Part shown: positions 31,806 through 41,761 of the stretch, piece after piece | Position numbering within the stretch: the first letter of the stretch is position 1 | How the letters are laid out: each line of letters begins with the position of its first letter | Assembly: GCA_018780645.1 (NCBI GenBank) | Contig: JADMJJ010000024.1 | Location: 62,001 to 126,000 of the forward strand | Reading direction: 5' to 3' | DNA: 64,000 nucleotides | From: Burkholderiaceae bacterium | GTDB taxonomy: Bacteria; Pseudomonadota; Gammaproteobacteria; Burkholderiales; Burkholderiaceae_C | The notes under the pieces: model-generated | Databases searched by the model: none | Seen by the model: only the letters and a program-made list of their open reading frames with translations | What the model was told of the DNA's origin: nothing | Translations under genes and position numbers: made by a program

Positions 31806-32378
31806 ATGAAAACCTGCCTGACCGCAACGGCGCTGCTGCTGGCGGCAGCGGCCGCCAACGCCACACCCACCGCCTACGCCATCGACCCGACCCATACCTT
31901 CCCCAGCTTCGAGGCCGACCACATGGGCATCTCGGTGTGGCGAGGCAAGCTCAACAAGAGCAGCGGCAAGGTGCTTTACGACAAGAGCGCTGGCACCGGC
32001 AGCGTCGAGATCGTGACCGAGCTGGCCAGCATCGACTTCGGCATGTACGCACTGGCCAACTGGGCGCGCGGCAAGGACTTCTTCGACGTGAAGAAGTACC
32101 CCCGCGCGGTCTTCAAGGGCAGCCTGCAGTCGCCGGTCAATGGCGTGCCGACCCAGCTCGTGGGCGAGCTGACCTTGCACGGCGTGACGCGCCCGCTGGC
32201 ACTGACGGTCAACTCACTGAAGTGCGTCCCGCACCCGATGCTCAAGCGCGACTACTGCGGCGCCGACGCCAGCGGCAGCTTCAACCGCGACGACTTCGGC
32301 CTGAGCGCGGGTAAGGACTACGGCTTCAAGATGAACGTCGACCTGCGCATCCAGGTCGAAGCCATCGCACTGCCCTGA
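31806..32378 (+). CDS. YceI-family periplasmic protein
   Basis: A 190-residue lipocalin-like exported protein with a signal peptide ending about residue 20 (AAAAANA-TP). Family patterns are YAIDPTHTFPSFEADHMGIS, DFFDVKKYPRAVFKG, LTLHGVTRPLALTV and FGLSAGKDYGFKMNVDLRIQ. YceI proteins bind polyisoprenoid or amphiphilic ligands in the periplasm. Two cysteines in VNSLKCVPHPMLKRDYCGAD may form a disulfide. It follows the HD-GYP gene by 76 nt and could be a separate unit. Confidence 0.93.
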   Translation: MKTCLTATALLLAAAAANATPTAYAIDPTHTFPSFEADHMGISVWRGKLNKSSGKVLYDKSAGTGSVEIVTELASIDFGMYALANWARGKDFFDVKKYPRAVFKGSLQSPVNGVPTQLVGELTLHGVTRPLALTVNSLKCVPHPMLKRDYCGADASGSFNRDDFGLSAGKDYGFKMNVDLRIQVEAIALP

Positions 32379-32421
32379 CGCGGGGTGCCTCGGTCAACGG
32401 TCGGCCTTGTGGCAGCGCCGC

Positions 32422-33393
32422 CTACTGCTTGTGGGCGGAGCGACGAGCTCGGCCGGGCTCCCCTGTCAGCTCCCTGCCGCTCAACACGTACTCCGGGTTG
32501 TCGATGAGGCGCTCCACGGCCAAATCGATGAAGGCCCGGGCACGTGCAGGCTGCGATGTCCTGCTGCCGAAATACACAAAGTAGCTCGCGAAGTCCGGCA
32601 TGTGGTCGGCGAGTATGGGCACCAGTTGCCCTGAACGGATATAGGGTGCGGCCGTCACCCCCGCCAACTGCCCCAGCACCCTGCCCGCCAGCACGGCCTG
32701 CAACTCGAAGACTTCGTCATTGCTGCAGATGGCCGGCACGACCGGCTGATCAATGGTCTGATCGCCCAGCCTCACATGCCACGGCGCGACCCTGCCCGTC
32801 CCGGGGTGGCGGAAGGCGCTGCAGCGGTGGGCGGCCAGGGCCACCAATGAGTCCGGCAGGCCGTAATGCTCGAAGTAGGCCGGTGCGCCGCAAATGACCA
32901 TCTGCAGCGGGAACAGCTTGCGGGCGATGACACCCTCGTGCGGCGAGGCGCCCAGGCGAAAGCCGACGTCCACGCGGTCCTCGACCCAGTTGCCCACCCG
33001 GTCGTCCAGCAGCACGTCAGGTTGTATGCCGGGATGCAGATCGCAGAACTCTTCCACCAGACGCCAGAGGATGGGCTGGAAGGTGGTGCGAGGGCCGGCG
33101 ATGCGCAAGGGGCCGGCGAACTCATCCTTGGCCGTCCTTGCGTTTTGCAGCGCACGCTGCACGCCCAGCAGCGCGGGTTGGACTTCCTCTAGCAGGCGCT
33201 GCCCGGCATCGGTCAGTGACATCACCCGTGTAGTGCGATGGAAGAGCCGTGCATCAAGATGCTCCTCCAACTGCGCAAGCGCCTTGCTGGCCGCTTGGGG
33301 GCTGATGTTGAGTGCCTGGGCTGCCTTGCGCAAGCTGCCCAACTCTGCCGCCTTGATGAAGGCGGAGACGGAACGGAGTTCGTTGATGGCCAT
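32422..33393 (-). CDS. LysR-family transcriptional regulator
   Basis: A 323-residue LysR regulator of the AaeR/DmlR-like group: HTH LRSVSAFIKAAELGSLRKAA with PQAASKALAQLEEHL, then a substrate-binding domain with GPLRIAGP and VDVGFRLGASPHEGVIARKL. A strong GGGAGGA ribosome site precedes the ATG. It is divergent from the aldo/keto reductase operon at 33514 and is its likely regulator. An inverted repeat lies between the two. Confidence 0.93.
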   Translation of the reverse strand: MAINELRSVSAFIKAAELGSLRKAAQALNISPQAASKALAQLEEHLDARLFHRTTRVMSLTDAGQRLLEEVQPALLGVQRALQNARTAKDEFAGPLRIAGPRTTFQPILWRLVEEFCDLHPGIQPDVLLDDRVGNWVEDRVDVGFRLGASPHEGVIARKLFPLQMVICGAPAYFEHYGLPDSLVALAAHRCSAFRHPGTGRVAPWHVRLGDQTIDQPVVPAICSNDEVFELQAVLAGRVLGQLAGVTAAPYIRSGQLVPILADHMPDFASYFVYFGSRTSQPARARAFIDLAVERLIDNPEYVLSGRELTGEPGRARRSAHKQ

Positions 33394-33409
33394 ATGAATT
33401 TCCTCCCAC

Positions 33410-33434
33410 TGGCATTGTCTTCATTCAGATGCCA
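33410..33434. promoter_or_regulatory. LysR-type operator candidate between the LysR gene and the reductase operon
   Basis: TGGCAT and ATGCCA form a perfect inverted repeat separated by 13 nt in the 120-nt divergent region. The symmetry and position suit a LysR-type regulator controlling itself and the reductase operon. Confidence 0.45.
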
Positions 33435-33507
33435 ATCAAACAACCTATTTACCACTATTCGGATGCGAGTCCAGGTCCTACAGTTCGCTTCATCGCATAC
33501 CCGATGA

Positions 33508-34365
<858 letters not shown>

Positions 34366-34376
34366 GCGGCATACCG

Positions 34377-34577
34377 ATGAACGCAACTCAAGATGTCACC
34401 GCGGGCCGGCGCCCCGACATCGGGCTAGCCATCTTCGTGGCCAGCTATCTGATGATCGTCGCGGCGGTCATGGACGCCGGTGCATTGATGCGGACGCTGT
34501 CTGCCCTCGTGGCCTGGCTCTGCATCGTCATCCCACATCGGCGCATGGCCCTGCGCCAACTGGAGGCTCTCTCGTGA
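34377..34577 (+). CDS. Small membrane protein, unknown function
   Basis: A 66-residue protein with one or two hydrophobic spans (IGLAIFVASYLMIVAAVMDA and LMRTLSALVAWLCIVI) and a basic C-terminal tail. It starts 11 nt after the reductase stop, and its stop overlaps the GTG start of the next gene (GTGA), which supports it as real. I recognise no family. Confidence 0.6.
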   Translation: MNATQDVTAGRRPDIGLAIFVASYLMIVAAVMDAGALMRTLSALVAWLCIVIPHRRMALRQLEALS

Positions 34578-35770
34578 AAACACTGTTCAGCCTTGCCCTG
34601 AGTTGCGCGACGACAGGAGCCCATGCCCAGGCTCCCGCCCATGCTGCGCCTGCACCGACCGTGGAGGTGCGCCCGGCAGCCGCCCAGCCCGTCGCCACGG
34701 GATCGGCCGACACCTTCACCGGCGTCGTGCGCATCAGTTCGCCCTTCCGGGCCCTGCCACCTGGCCGAGCTGGCGGAGCCATGGTGACCTTTGAGGCGCG
34801 CGCCAGGACTGCCTGGCACACCCATCCGCTGGGGCAGACGTTGATCGTCACTGCGGGCCTGGGTCTGGTTCAGCAGTTTGGGCAGCCGGCTCGGGCGATG
34901 CGCCCCGGTGATGTCGTCAGCATTCCCGCGAACGTGCGTCACTGGCATGGTGCGGGCCCCGATGTTTCAATGGCTCATGTCGCCATCGCGGAGAAGGACG
35001 AGGGCATCTCGGTGACATGGCAGGACAAGGTCGCCGATCAGGACTACCAGGCCGCCATGACGAGTACCGGAATCGGCGTCGACGCTAGCGGGAAGGGGCA
35101 AGCTTCTGCTCGTGCACAAGCCACGTCCCAGACTCTGTCCCCCAGGCAGGAGGCCATTCCGCTGATTGCCGCGTGCACGGCCGCCAGCGACATGCCCAAG
35201 CTCAACGCCGCCTTGAACCAGGGCCTGGACGCGGGGATGACAGTCAGCGAGGCCAAGGAGGTTCTGATACAGCTCTATGCCTACGCGGGCTTTCCCAAGA
35301 GCCTCAACGCGCTTGGCGAGTTGCTGAAGGTCCTGGAGTCACGCAAGCAGCGCGGCATCCAAGACGCGCCCGGCCGCGAGCCCAGCCGCGCCATTGCCGC
35401 AGGCAATGAACTGGCCGCGGCAGGCAAGGCAAATCAGACCGAGATTTCTGGCGGACCGGTTCAAGGCCCGGTGTTCGACTTCGCGCCCGCCATCGATCAG
35501 TTCCTCCAAGCCCATCTGTTCGGCGCCATCTTCGAGCGCGACAACCTCGATTGGCAGAGCCGCGAGTTGGCGACGGTCGGCGCCCTCGCTGCCATGCCGG
35601 GCGTCGAAACGCAGTTGCGCTCGCACATGAGGGCCAGCCTGCGCGTAGGCCTGAGCCCCGCGCAACTCCGACAGATCGTGTCCGTGCTGTCCGACCGCGG
35701 CCACCCGGACGCCGCCCATCGCGCCAACGACGCCCTCACACAGGCCCTGGCCGCAGCATCGAAAGGTTGA
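34574..35770 (+). CDS. Exported cupin-carboxymuconolactone decarboxylase fusion
   Basis: A 398-residue protein starting at a GTG that overlaps the preceding stop. A signal peptide (TLFSLALSCATTGAHAQA) is followed by a cupin domain at about residues 40-160 (TAWHTHPLGQTLIVTAGLGL, RPGDVVSIPANVRHWHGAGP). Two carboxymuconolactone decarboxylase/AhpD-like units then follow at about 180-265 and 300-395 (AKEVLIQLYAYAGFPKSLNA; DNLDWQSRELATVGALAAMP). The cupin histidines fit metal binding. The AhpD-like units lack an obvious CxxC, so peroxidase-type redox chemistry is doubtful. The export signal is unusual for this fusion. It is the third gene of the reductase operon. Confidence 0.85.
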   Translation: MKTLFSLALSCATTGAHAQAPAHAAPAPTVEVRPAAAQPVATGSADTFTGVVRISSPFRALPPGRAGGAMVTFEARARTAWHTHPLGQTLIVTAGLGLVQQFGQPARAMRPGDVVSIPANVRHWHGAGPDVSMAHVAIAEKDEGISVTWQDKVADQDYQAAMTSTGIGVDASGKGQASARAQATSQTLSPRQEAIPLIAACTAASDMPKLNAALNQGLDAGMTVSEAKEVLIQLYAYAGFPKSLNALGELLKVLESRKQRGIQDAPGREPSRAIAAGNELAAAGKANQTEISGGPVQGPVFDFAPAIDQFLQAHLFGAIFERDNLDWQSRELATVGALAAMPGVETQLRSHMRASLRVGLSPAQLRQIVSVLSDRGHPDAAHRANDALTQALAAASKG

Positions 35771-35772
35771 AT

Positions 35773-36852
35773 ATGAAAGCCGCCCGAATCCTCACTGCCG
35801 TTGCCTTGATGGCCCTCATCACCGGCTGTGCGACGAGTTCCAGCGGTCCCGGCATTGGCTCGGCGCCGCTGGTGATCCAAGCGCAGGGGAGCTTCGCTGT
35901 CGGCGGCACGGTGCTGAAGACTCCAGGCACCTACGACAACAACAGGCCGACGGCTGCGGGGCAAACCTTTCATGGCGACCACCTCTATGCCTTCTATCAG
36001 GTGCCGAAGAACCCCAAGGCCTTGCCCATCATCATGCTGCACGGGGCCTTCCAGTCGGCGCGCAGTTGGGAGACCACCTCGGACGGACGCGAGGGCTTCC
36101 AGACCCTGTTCCTGCGCCGGGGCTTCCCGGTCTATCTGGTCGACCAGCCGCGCCGGGGGCGCGCGGGCAACAGCACCGTCGCCGCATTGGTCGAGCCGAC
36201 ATCCAACGATCCACTGTTCTTTGACCAGTTCCGCCTCGGCAAGTGGCCCACCTTTTTCGACAAGGTGCAGTTCGCCCGCAAGCCGGAAGCCTTGAACCAG
36301 TTCTTCCGCTCCGTCACGCCCAACACCGGACCCTATGACGCGGGCGTGATTTCGGATGCGATGTCGGCGCTGTTCGACAAGGTCGGCCCGGCGATCCTGT
36401 TCAGCCACTCCCAGGCGGGCGGTCCGGGCTGGCTGACGGCAATCAGGAATCCCAAGGTCAAGGCCATCGTCGCCTTCGAACCGGGCAGTGGCTTCATCTT
36501 CCCTCAAGGCGAATTGCCTCCCGCGATGCCGAGTGCCGCTGGCACGCTGTTGCCCGAAGCGGTGCCACTGCCGGACTTCCAGAAGCTCACCCGCTTCCCC
36601 ATCGTCATCTACTACGGCGACAACTTTCCAACCGAGCCAACGACCGAGCGCGGCCAGGACAACTGGCGTGTGCGGCTGGCCATGGCCCGGCTCTGGGTGG
36701 CGGCCATCAACAGGCATGGCGGCGATGCCCGCCTGGTGCACCTCCCGGAGACCGGCATTCGCGGCAATACGCACTTCCTGATGTCCGACCTGAACAACGT
36801 CCAGATCGCCGATCTGGTGTCGACGTTTCTTGCCGAGAAGAAGCTGGACTGA
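35773..36852 (+). CDS. Lipoprotein alpha/beta hydrolase
   Basis: A 359-residue protein with a lipoprotein signal (LMALITGC, Cys-19). The alpha/beta hydrolase fold has the oxyanion-hole region IIMLHGAFQSARSWE, the nucleophile elbow LFSHSQAGG (Ser-213) and a C-terminal histidine in GIRGNTHFLMSD. It should be membrane-anchored, with the catalytic domain in the periplasm. The substrate is not evident. It starts 2 nt after the cupin-fusion stop, so it is the fourth gene of the operon. Confidence 0.88.
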   Translation: MKAARILTAVALMALITGCATSSSGPGIGSAPLVIQAQGSFAVGGTVLKTPGTYDNNRPTAAGQTFHGDHLYAFYQVPKNPKALPIIMLHGAFQSARSWETTSDGREGFQTLFLRRGFPVYLVDQPRRGRAGNSTVAALVEPTSNDPLFFDQFRLGKWPTFFDKVQFARKPEALNQFFRSVTPNTGPYDAGVISDAMSALFDKVGPAILFSHSQAGGPGWLTAIRNPKVKAIVAFEPGSGFIFPQGELPPAMPSAAGTLLPEAVPLPDFQKLTRFPIVIYYGDNFPTEPTTERGQDNWRVRLAMARLWVAAINRHGGDARLVHLPETGIRGNTHFLMSDLNNVQIADLVSTFLAEKKLD

Positions 36853-36929
36853 CCCCTTCTTGCGAGGCACGCCGTCATGCCTGGCCATGCCTCCCCTAAG
36901 ATGCCCCACCCAAACCATCCAGGTGCCGC

Positions 36930-37757
36930 ATGAGCCCCACGTTCCAGATTGAGGGAGTTGACGTTTTTGTCGAGGGCCAGGGGAAGGACGAAACCCTGGT
37001 CATGATCCACGGCTGGCCCGACACCCACCGCCTGTGGGACGCCCAGGTCGCCCATCTGCGGTCGAACTACCGCTGCGCGCGTTTCACCCTGCCCGGCTTC
37101 GACGCCGGCAAGCCCCGCCGGGCCTGCGGGCTCAAGGAGATGATCGCGCTGTTCAAACGCATCATCGAGCAGGTCAGCCCCGGGCGGCCGGTGGTGCTGA
37201 TGCTGCACGACTGGGGCTGCGTGTTCGGCTACCAGCTGCTGATGCGACACCCGGAGCTGGTGTCGCGCGTGATCGGCGTGGATATCGGCGATGCCGGCTC
37301 GCCGGCCCATGTGCGAACGCTAGGCATCAAGGCCAAGCTGATGGTGCTGGGCTACCAGCTGTGGCTGGCCCTGGCCTGGCGCATTGGCGGCAAGCTGGGC
37401 ACGCGGATGACACGCTATATGGCCCATGCGATGCGGTGCCCCAGCGACGCGCAGCTGATCCACGCGGGCATGAACTATCCGTACGACATCACCTGGACCG
37501 GGAGCCATGGCGGTTATCGCGATGTGCTGAAGTTCGACCCGCCCTGCCCCATGCTCTACCTCTACGGCACACGCAAGCCCTTCATGTTCCATTCACAGGC
37601 CTGGACCGATGCGCTGGCCGCCAAGCCCGGCAGCCGGGTGCAGGGTTTCAAGACCGGACATTGGGTGATGAGCGCCGAGCCCCAGGCCTTCAACGAGGCG
37701 GTGTCGGCCTGGCTCGCGCCCTCCGTTCAGACGTCTTCCAAGGCCAGCAACTCCTGA
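36930..37757 (+). CDS. Alpha/beta hydrolase with an aspartate nucleophile
   Basis: A 275-residue cytoplasmic hydrolase. HGWPDTHRLWD (27-37) forms the oxyanion-hole loop, and MLHDWGCVFGYQ puts Asp-94 at the nucleophile position, as in epoxide hydrolases and haloalkane dehalogenases. The general-base histidine is in FKTGHWVM. The exact reaction is unknown. Its 3' end overlaps the 3' end of the convergent lysA gene by 31 nt. It may be transcribed separately from the reductase operon (77-nt gap). Confidence 0.87.
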   Translation: MSPTFQIEGVDVFVEGQGKDETLVMIHGWPDTHRLWDAQVAHLRSNYRCARFTLPGFDAGKPRRACGLKEMIALFKRIIEQVSPGRPVVLMLHDWGCVFGYQLLMRHPELVSRVIGVDIGDAGSPAHVRTLGIKAKLMVLGYQLWLALAWRIGGKLGTRMTRYMAHAMRCPSDAQLIHAGMNYPYDITWTGSHGGYRDVLKFDPPCPMLYLYGTRKPFMFHSQAWTDALAAKPGSRVQGFKTGHWVMSAEPQAFNEAVSAWLAPSVQTSSKASNS

Positions 37758-38980
37758 ATCGTCTGGCGACGACGGATCACGCGGCTGCTGCCGCCATCGA
37801 CCAGTACCTCGGCGCACAGCGGCCGACTGTTGTAGTTGGAGGACATCGAGGCGCCATAGGCGCCGGTGTCGTGGAAGACCAGCAGATCGCCGACCGCCGG
37901 GGCGGGCAGATCGCGGTGGGTGACGACGCCGCCCTCCTCCTGCGTGAACACATCGCCCGATTCGCACAGCGGGCCGGCGACGACGGTGGCCAGGTTCTCC
38001 CGCGCGGCCAGCGGCGCGTTGCCGGCGCCGGCAATAACGCTGATGTGGTGGTAGCCGCCGTACATGGCCGCCCGCACCAGTTCGTTGAAACCGGCATCGA
38101 CCAGCGCGAAGTGGTTGGCCCCCATGTCCTTGACCGCCCGCACCTCAGACAGCAGCAGGCCCGACTCGGCCACCAGATAACGGCCCGGCTCTATCTCCAG
38201 CTTGACCGGGTGCTGCAGGCTGGCGGCGATCTGCCGGCGCGCCGCATCCCAGAGGCTGAAGTAGTGGGCGACATCGATGCGGGCGTCGCCCTCGCGGTAC
38301 GGGATCGACAGGCCGCCGCCGGCCGAGATCGCCTCGATGTCATGGCCCAGGGCCTGCACTCGCGCAGCCAGCGCCACCATCGCCTCGCAGACCTGGGACA
38401 GATGGCTGTAGTCCACGCCGGAGCCGATGTGCATATGCAGGCCCACCAGGTGCAGGCCATGCTGGGCAATCGCCTCCAGCGCCAACGGCAGATCGGCATG
38501 CCAGATGCCGTGCTTGCTGTGCTCGCCGCCGGTATTGGTCTTCTGGCTGTGGCCGTGGCCGAAGCCCGGGTTGATGCGCAGCCAGACACGGTGGCCCGGT
38601 GAGGCCGCGCCGAGCTGGTGCAGCATGTCGATAGAGCCCGCGTTGACGGGCACACCCATCTCGACGATGCGCGCCAGCGTCGGCCTATCCAGCAGATCGG
38701 CGGTGAAGACAATCTCCGAGGGCTCGCCGCCCAGCGTGTAGCCGGCGTGCAGCGCCCGCTCGACCTCGCCCAGCGAGACCGAATCGACCAGCACGCCCTG
38801 CTCGCGCATCAGGCTCAGGATGTGGGTGTTCGAGCAGGCCTTCTGCGCAAAGCGGATGGTGTCGAACGGGCGCAGCTCGGCGATGCGCTGGCGTATCAGT
38901 ACGGCGTCGTACACCCACAGCGGCGTGGCATGGGTCCGGGCCAGATTGGTCAGCAACTCGGGATTCAGGGCGGTGGGCAT
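37727..38980 (-). CDS. lysA: Diaminopimelate decarboxylase
   Basis: Converts meso-diaminopimelate to L-lysine, the last step of lysine synthesis. The 417-residue protein is closely similar to E. coli LysA from memory: VRFAQKACSN-type PLP lysine (K47), GHGHSQKTNTGGEHSKHGIW, GLHMHIGSGVDYSHL, EIEPGRYLVAESG, CESGDVF, and GAYGASMSSNYNSRP. The start MPTALNPELL at 38980 is chosen by homology; an in-frame TTG at 38995 is less likely. It is divergent from lysR, the same arrangement as in E. coli. Confidence 0.97.
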   Translation of the reverse strand: MPTALNPELLTNLARTHATPLWVYDAVLIRQRIAELRPFDTIRFAQKACSNTHILSLMREQGVLVDSVSLGEVERALHAGYTLGGEPSEIVFTADLLDRPTLARIVEMGVPVNAGSIDMLHQLGAASPGHRVWLRINPGFGHGHSQKTNTGGEHSKHGIWHADLPLALEAIAQHGLHLVGLHMHIGSGVDYSHLSQVCEAMVALAARVQALGHDIEAISAGGGLSIPYREGDARIDVAHYFSLWDAARRQIAASLQHPVKLEIEPGRYLVAESGLLLSEVRAVKDMGANHFALVDAGFNELVRAAMYGGYHHISVIAGAGNAPLAARENLATVVAGPLCESGDVFTQEEGGVVTHRDLPAPAVGDLLVFHDTGAYGASMSSNYNSRPLCAEVLVDGGSSRVIRRRQTIQELLALEDV

Positions 38981-39055
38981 GGCAGGTCTTCGCAAGGCGG
39001 GAATGCCGCGATCTTGCCTCCCTGCAGACTTTCAGTAAATTGCTTTATATTGGCA

Positions 39056-39080
39056 TATCCATTCATACTTGATATGGATA
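39056..39080. promoter_or_regulatory. LysR operator between lysA and lysR
   Basis: TATCCAT and ATGGATA form an inverted repeat around 11 nt, which gives the classic T-N11-A LysR box (T39062, A39074). It lies 76 nt from the lysA start and 6 nt upstream of the lysR ATG, so LysR bound here would activate lysA and repress its own gene, as in E. coli. Confidence 0.7.
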
Positions 39081-39086
39081 GCACCC

Positions 39087-40004
39087 ATGCCGCTCTCTCA
39101 CCGCCATATCGAGGTCTTTCATGCGCTGATGAGCCAGGGCAGCGTCACCGCCGCGGCCCAGGCCCTGTTCACCTCGCAGCCGACGATCAGCCGCGAGCTG
39201 GCGCGCATGGAACAACTGCTGGGCCTGGCCCTGTTCGACCGCGTGCGCGGGCGGCTGCAGCCCACCACCCAGGCGCTGGCGCTGTTCGACGAGGTGCAGC
39301 GCTCGTTTGTGGGCCTGGAGCGCATTGCCAGCGTGGCCACGCAGCTGAAGAACTTTTCCAGCGGCCAGCTGTCGGTGCTGTGCCTGCCGGTGTTCTCGCA
39401 CTCGCTGCTGCCGGGGGCGATGGCGCGCTTCGTCCAGGCCCATGCGGCGGTGAGCATCGCCATCACGCCGCAGGAGTCACCGTTTCTGGAGCAGTCGCTG
39501 GCCGCGCAAAGCCATGACCTGGGCCTGACCGAGCATGAGCGCGAGCTGCCAGGCACGCAGCAAAGCCTGCTGCTGCAGGCCGACGAGGTCTGCGTGCTGC
39601 CAGAGGGCCACGCCTTGCTGGCCAAGCCGCAGCTGGAGCTGAGCGACTTTGCCGGCCAGGCCATGGTCAGCTTCCCTCCCAGCGACGGCTACCGCCAGCT
39701 GCTCGACGGCCTGTTCGCTCAAGCCGGCGTGCTGCCGCGCCAGGTGGTGCAGACGCACAGCGCGGCCTCGGTCTGCGCCATGGTCAGGCAGGGCCTGGGC
39801 GTGGCCGTCGTCAACCCGCTGACGGCACTGGAGTACCTGGGCCCCGGCCTGCAGATCAGGCCGCTGATGCGCTCGATTCCGTTCCGCGTCAGCCTGGTAC
39901 GACCCGAGCGCCGGCCTGGCAACGCGCTGGTGGACCAGTTCGTGCAGGCGCTACAGGCCGAGGCCGCGTCGCTTCTGCAGCGCCTTCGCCCCTGGCTAGG
40001 CTGA
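39087..40004 (+). CDS. lysR: LysR, transcriptional activator of lysA
   Basis: A 305-residue regulator closely matching E. coli LysR from memory: HRHIEVFHALMSQGSVTAAA with TSQPTISRELARMEQLLGL, LFDRVRGRL, QLSVLCLPVFSHSLLPG, ITPQESPFLEQSLAAQSHDL, and VQTHSAASVCAMVRQGLGVA followed by VVNPLTALEYL. The effector is diaminopimelate by analogy. The ATG at 39087 is chosen because upstream starts would disrupt the operator. The 3' end overlaps the convergent peptidase gene by 9 nt. Confidence 0.95.
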   Translation: MPLSHRHIEVFHALMSQGSVTAAAQALFTSQPTISRELARMEQLLGLALFDRVRGRLQPTTQALALFDEVQRSFVGLERIASVATQLKNFSSGQLSVLCLPVFSHSLLPGAMARFVQAHAAVSIAITPQESPFLEQSLAAQSHDLGLTEHERELPGTQQSLLLQADEVCVLPEGHALLAKPQLELSDFAGQAMVSFPPSDGYRQLLDGLFAQAGVLPRQVVQTHSAASVCAMVRQGLGVAVVNPLTALEYLGPGLQIRPLMRSIPFRVSLVRPERRPGNALVDQFVQALQAEAASLLQRLRPWLG

Positions 40005-41690
40005 CAGGCGCGGCTGTCCCAGCAAGCCCTGCCAATAAAGCTCGGTGGCCAGCAGCACGGTGCGGGTCAGGGTCTCGTGGGCCAGCACAAAGGCTTCGCC
40101 ATACACGGTCTCGTCCGGGTACTCGGTGATCAGCGTGTAGGGCACCTTGGAGCGCTGATCCTCGCTGACAAGGCAGGCGATGCCGTTGAACACCGGGAAC
40201 GGCAGTTCACCCCAGTGCGCGCGCCACAAGGCATGCTGGCGCGCGTTCAACGCACGCAGGGCCGGGTCCTGCGCCAGGCCGGCGGTCAGCGCCTCCAGAA
40301 AGGCCGTCCCGTCATGGCCGGGGTGCTGGCGCAGGATCAGGAAGAAGCCCTTGGGCAGGGCCCAGTCCGGCATGCCGCGCGGCAGATAGCCCGAGAACGG
40401 CCGCGTCCACTCATGGGCCGGATAGCCATGCAGGCTCAGGTGCAGGCCGGCCCGGGTGCGGGTGATCGCCTCCTGGCGCGCCGCCTTCTCGCCCAAGTCG
40501 GGTGCCTGGCGCACCTCCAGATCGTCGCCCAGCGCCGTGTAGCGGGCGGCATGTTGCATATGGCGCGGGCTGCTTCGGCACAGCAGATGGTGCAGGGTCG
40601 CGCCGTCGGGATTCTCCAGCGGCACCAGCGCGTAGTGCGCATCGGGCCGCTGCTGGAGCACCGCGCCGGCACGCAGCACGGCGACGATGCCCGAGCATTC
40701 ATTGGCATGCTGGCCACCGCTGATCACCACGCCCGGCAGGCCGCCTGCACGATACAGGCCCTCGACCTGGCGGCCCTGCCAGGACTTGAACTTGAAGCGT
40801 TCGCCGAGCAGCGGTGCGAACGCCGCCCGCACCTCGTCAGGATGCAGCGGCCGGTCCAGGCGCTCCAGGGCCGGCGCCGCCACCTCGGCCGGGGGGACGG
40901 CGCGATGGCTCTGCAGCCTCACGCTCAGCGTCGTCGGGCCGTCGCACGACACCACATTCGGCACGATCTGCCCGGGCCGCAGGGTGCGGTCGCCGGGCGG
41001 CTTGCCGCTGTGCCGCTGGAAGTGCTCCAGTATCGAGAAATACAGGTCCTCGTGCAGCGCCTCGGCCGTGCTGATGACCTCGTCGCCATAGTCCAGCCCG
41101 CGCTCGATGCCGCGCATCGCGATGTCGATCTGCAGGGTGTCGAAATAGGGCTCCGTCGCCGGCCAGGGATGTCTGCGCACGGCCGCCATCGCCTGTTCGA
41201 ACAGGGCTTCGTAGTCGGTCCGCATCGGGCCGTCGTGCAGCAACTCATTGCCCCGCCAGGCCCGCAGCCAGCCGATTGGCGAGCCCTCGTCACTCAGCGG
41301 CACGAACACCGGCCGGCGCCGGCCATCCAGACTGACGGCGATTTCGGCATCGGCAACGAACGCCAACCGGGTCTGCTCGCCCAGCAGGCCGGCCAAGGGA
41401 TAGGCATCCACCTTGATGCGCTGCAGCAGCTCGGCCGGAGCATGAACGGTGATCTCGTGCAGATCCTGCAAGGGCCCGGCCTCCTCGAGGAAGAAGTGCA
41501 GCAGCGCCTTGTAGGCGCAGCGCACCTGCACATCCATTCCCAGCCGCTCCAGTCCGCGCTCGGCGCTGCGCCGCTGCTGCTCGTCCTCAAACAGCCAGAC
41601 CTCGGCCCGCGTGGCGCACAGCGCCTGCAAGCGGGCCGGCAGGGCGTCAAGTGTGGACGGCAACACAAGGTGCTGGATCAATGCTGTCAT
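39996..41690 (-). CDS. M14-type zinc carboxypeptidase-like protein
   Basis: A protein of about 564 residues whose second half is an M14 metallopeptidase: GGQHANECSG supplies the HxxE zinc pair (H328, E331), LHLSLHGYPAHEWTR carries a further ligand histidine, and TEYPDETVYG near the C-terminus carries the catalytic-type Glu. The first 280 residues, with no recognised domain, look specific to this group. There is no signal peptide, so it is probably cytoplasmic. Peptide, murein-fragment or amidated substrates are all possible. Starts at 41720 and 41753 exist, but Met at 41690 is the simplest. Confidence 0.75.
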   Translation of the reverse strand: MTALIQHLVLPSTLDALPARLQALCATRAEVWLFEDEQQRRSAERGLERLGMDVQVRCAYKALLHFFLEEAGPLQDLHEITVHAPAELLQRIKVDAYPLAGLLGEQTRLAFVADAEIAVSLDGRRRPVFVPLSDEGSPIGWLRAWRGNELLHDGPMRTDYEALFEQAMAAVRRHPWPATEPYFDTLQIDIAMRGIERGLDYGDEVISTAEALHEDLYFSILEHFQRHSGKPPGDRTLRPGQIVPNVVSCDGPTTLSVRLQSHRAVPPAEVAAPALERLDRPLHPDEVRAAFAPLLGERFKFKSWQGRQVEGLYRAGGLPGVVISGGQHANECSGIVAVLRAGAVLQQRPDAHYALVPLENPDGATLHHLLCRSSPRHMQHAARYTALGDDLEVRQAPDLGEKAARQEAITRTRAGLHLSLHGYPAHEWTRPFSGYLPRGMPDWALPKGFFLILRQHPGHDGTAFLEALTAGLAQDPALRALNARQHALWRAHWGELPFPVFNGIACLVSEDQRSKVPYTLITEYPDETVYGEAFVLAHETLTRTVLLATELYWQGLLGQPRLSA

Positions 41691-41761
41691 GGGCTTCAGG
41701 AAGGGAAGAAGAACCTCCATTCTCCACCGCCAAGGCACCGCGTGCTGGGCCATACTGGGGC

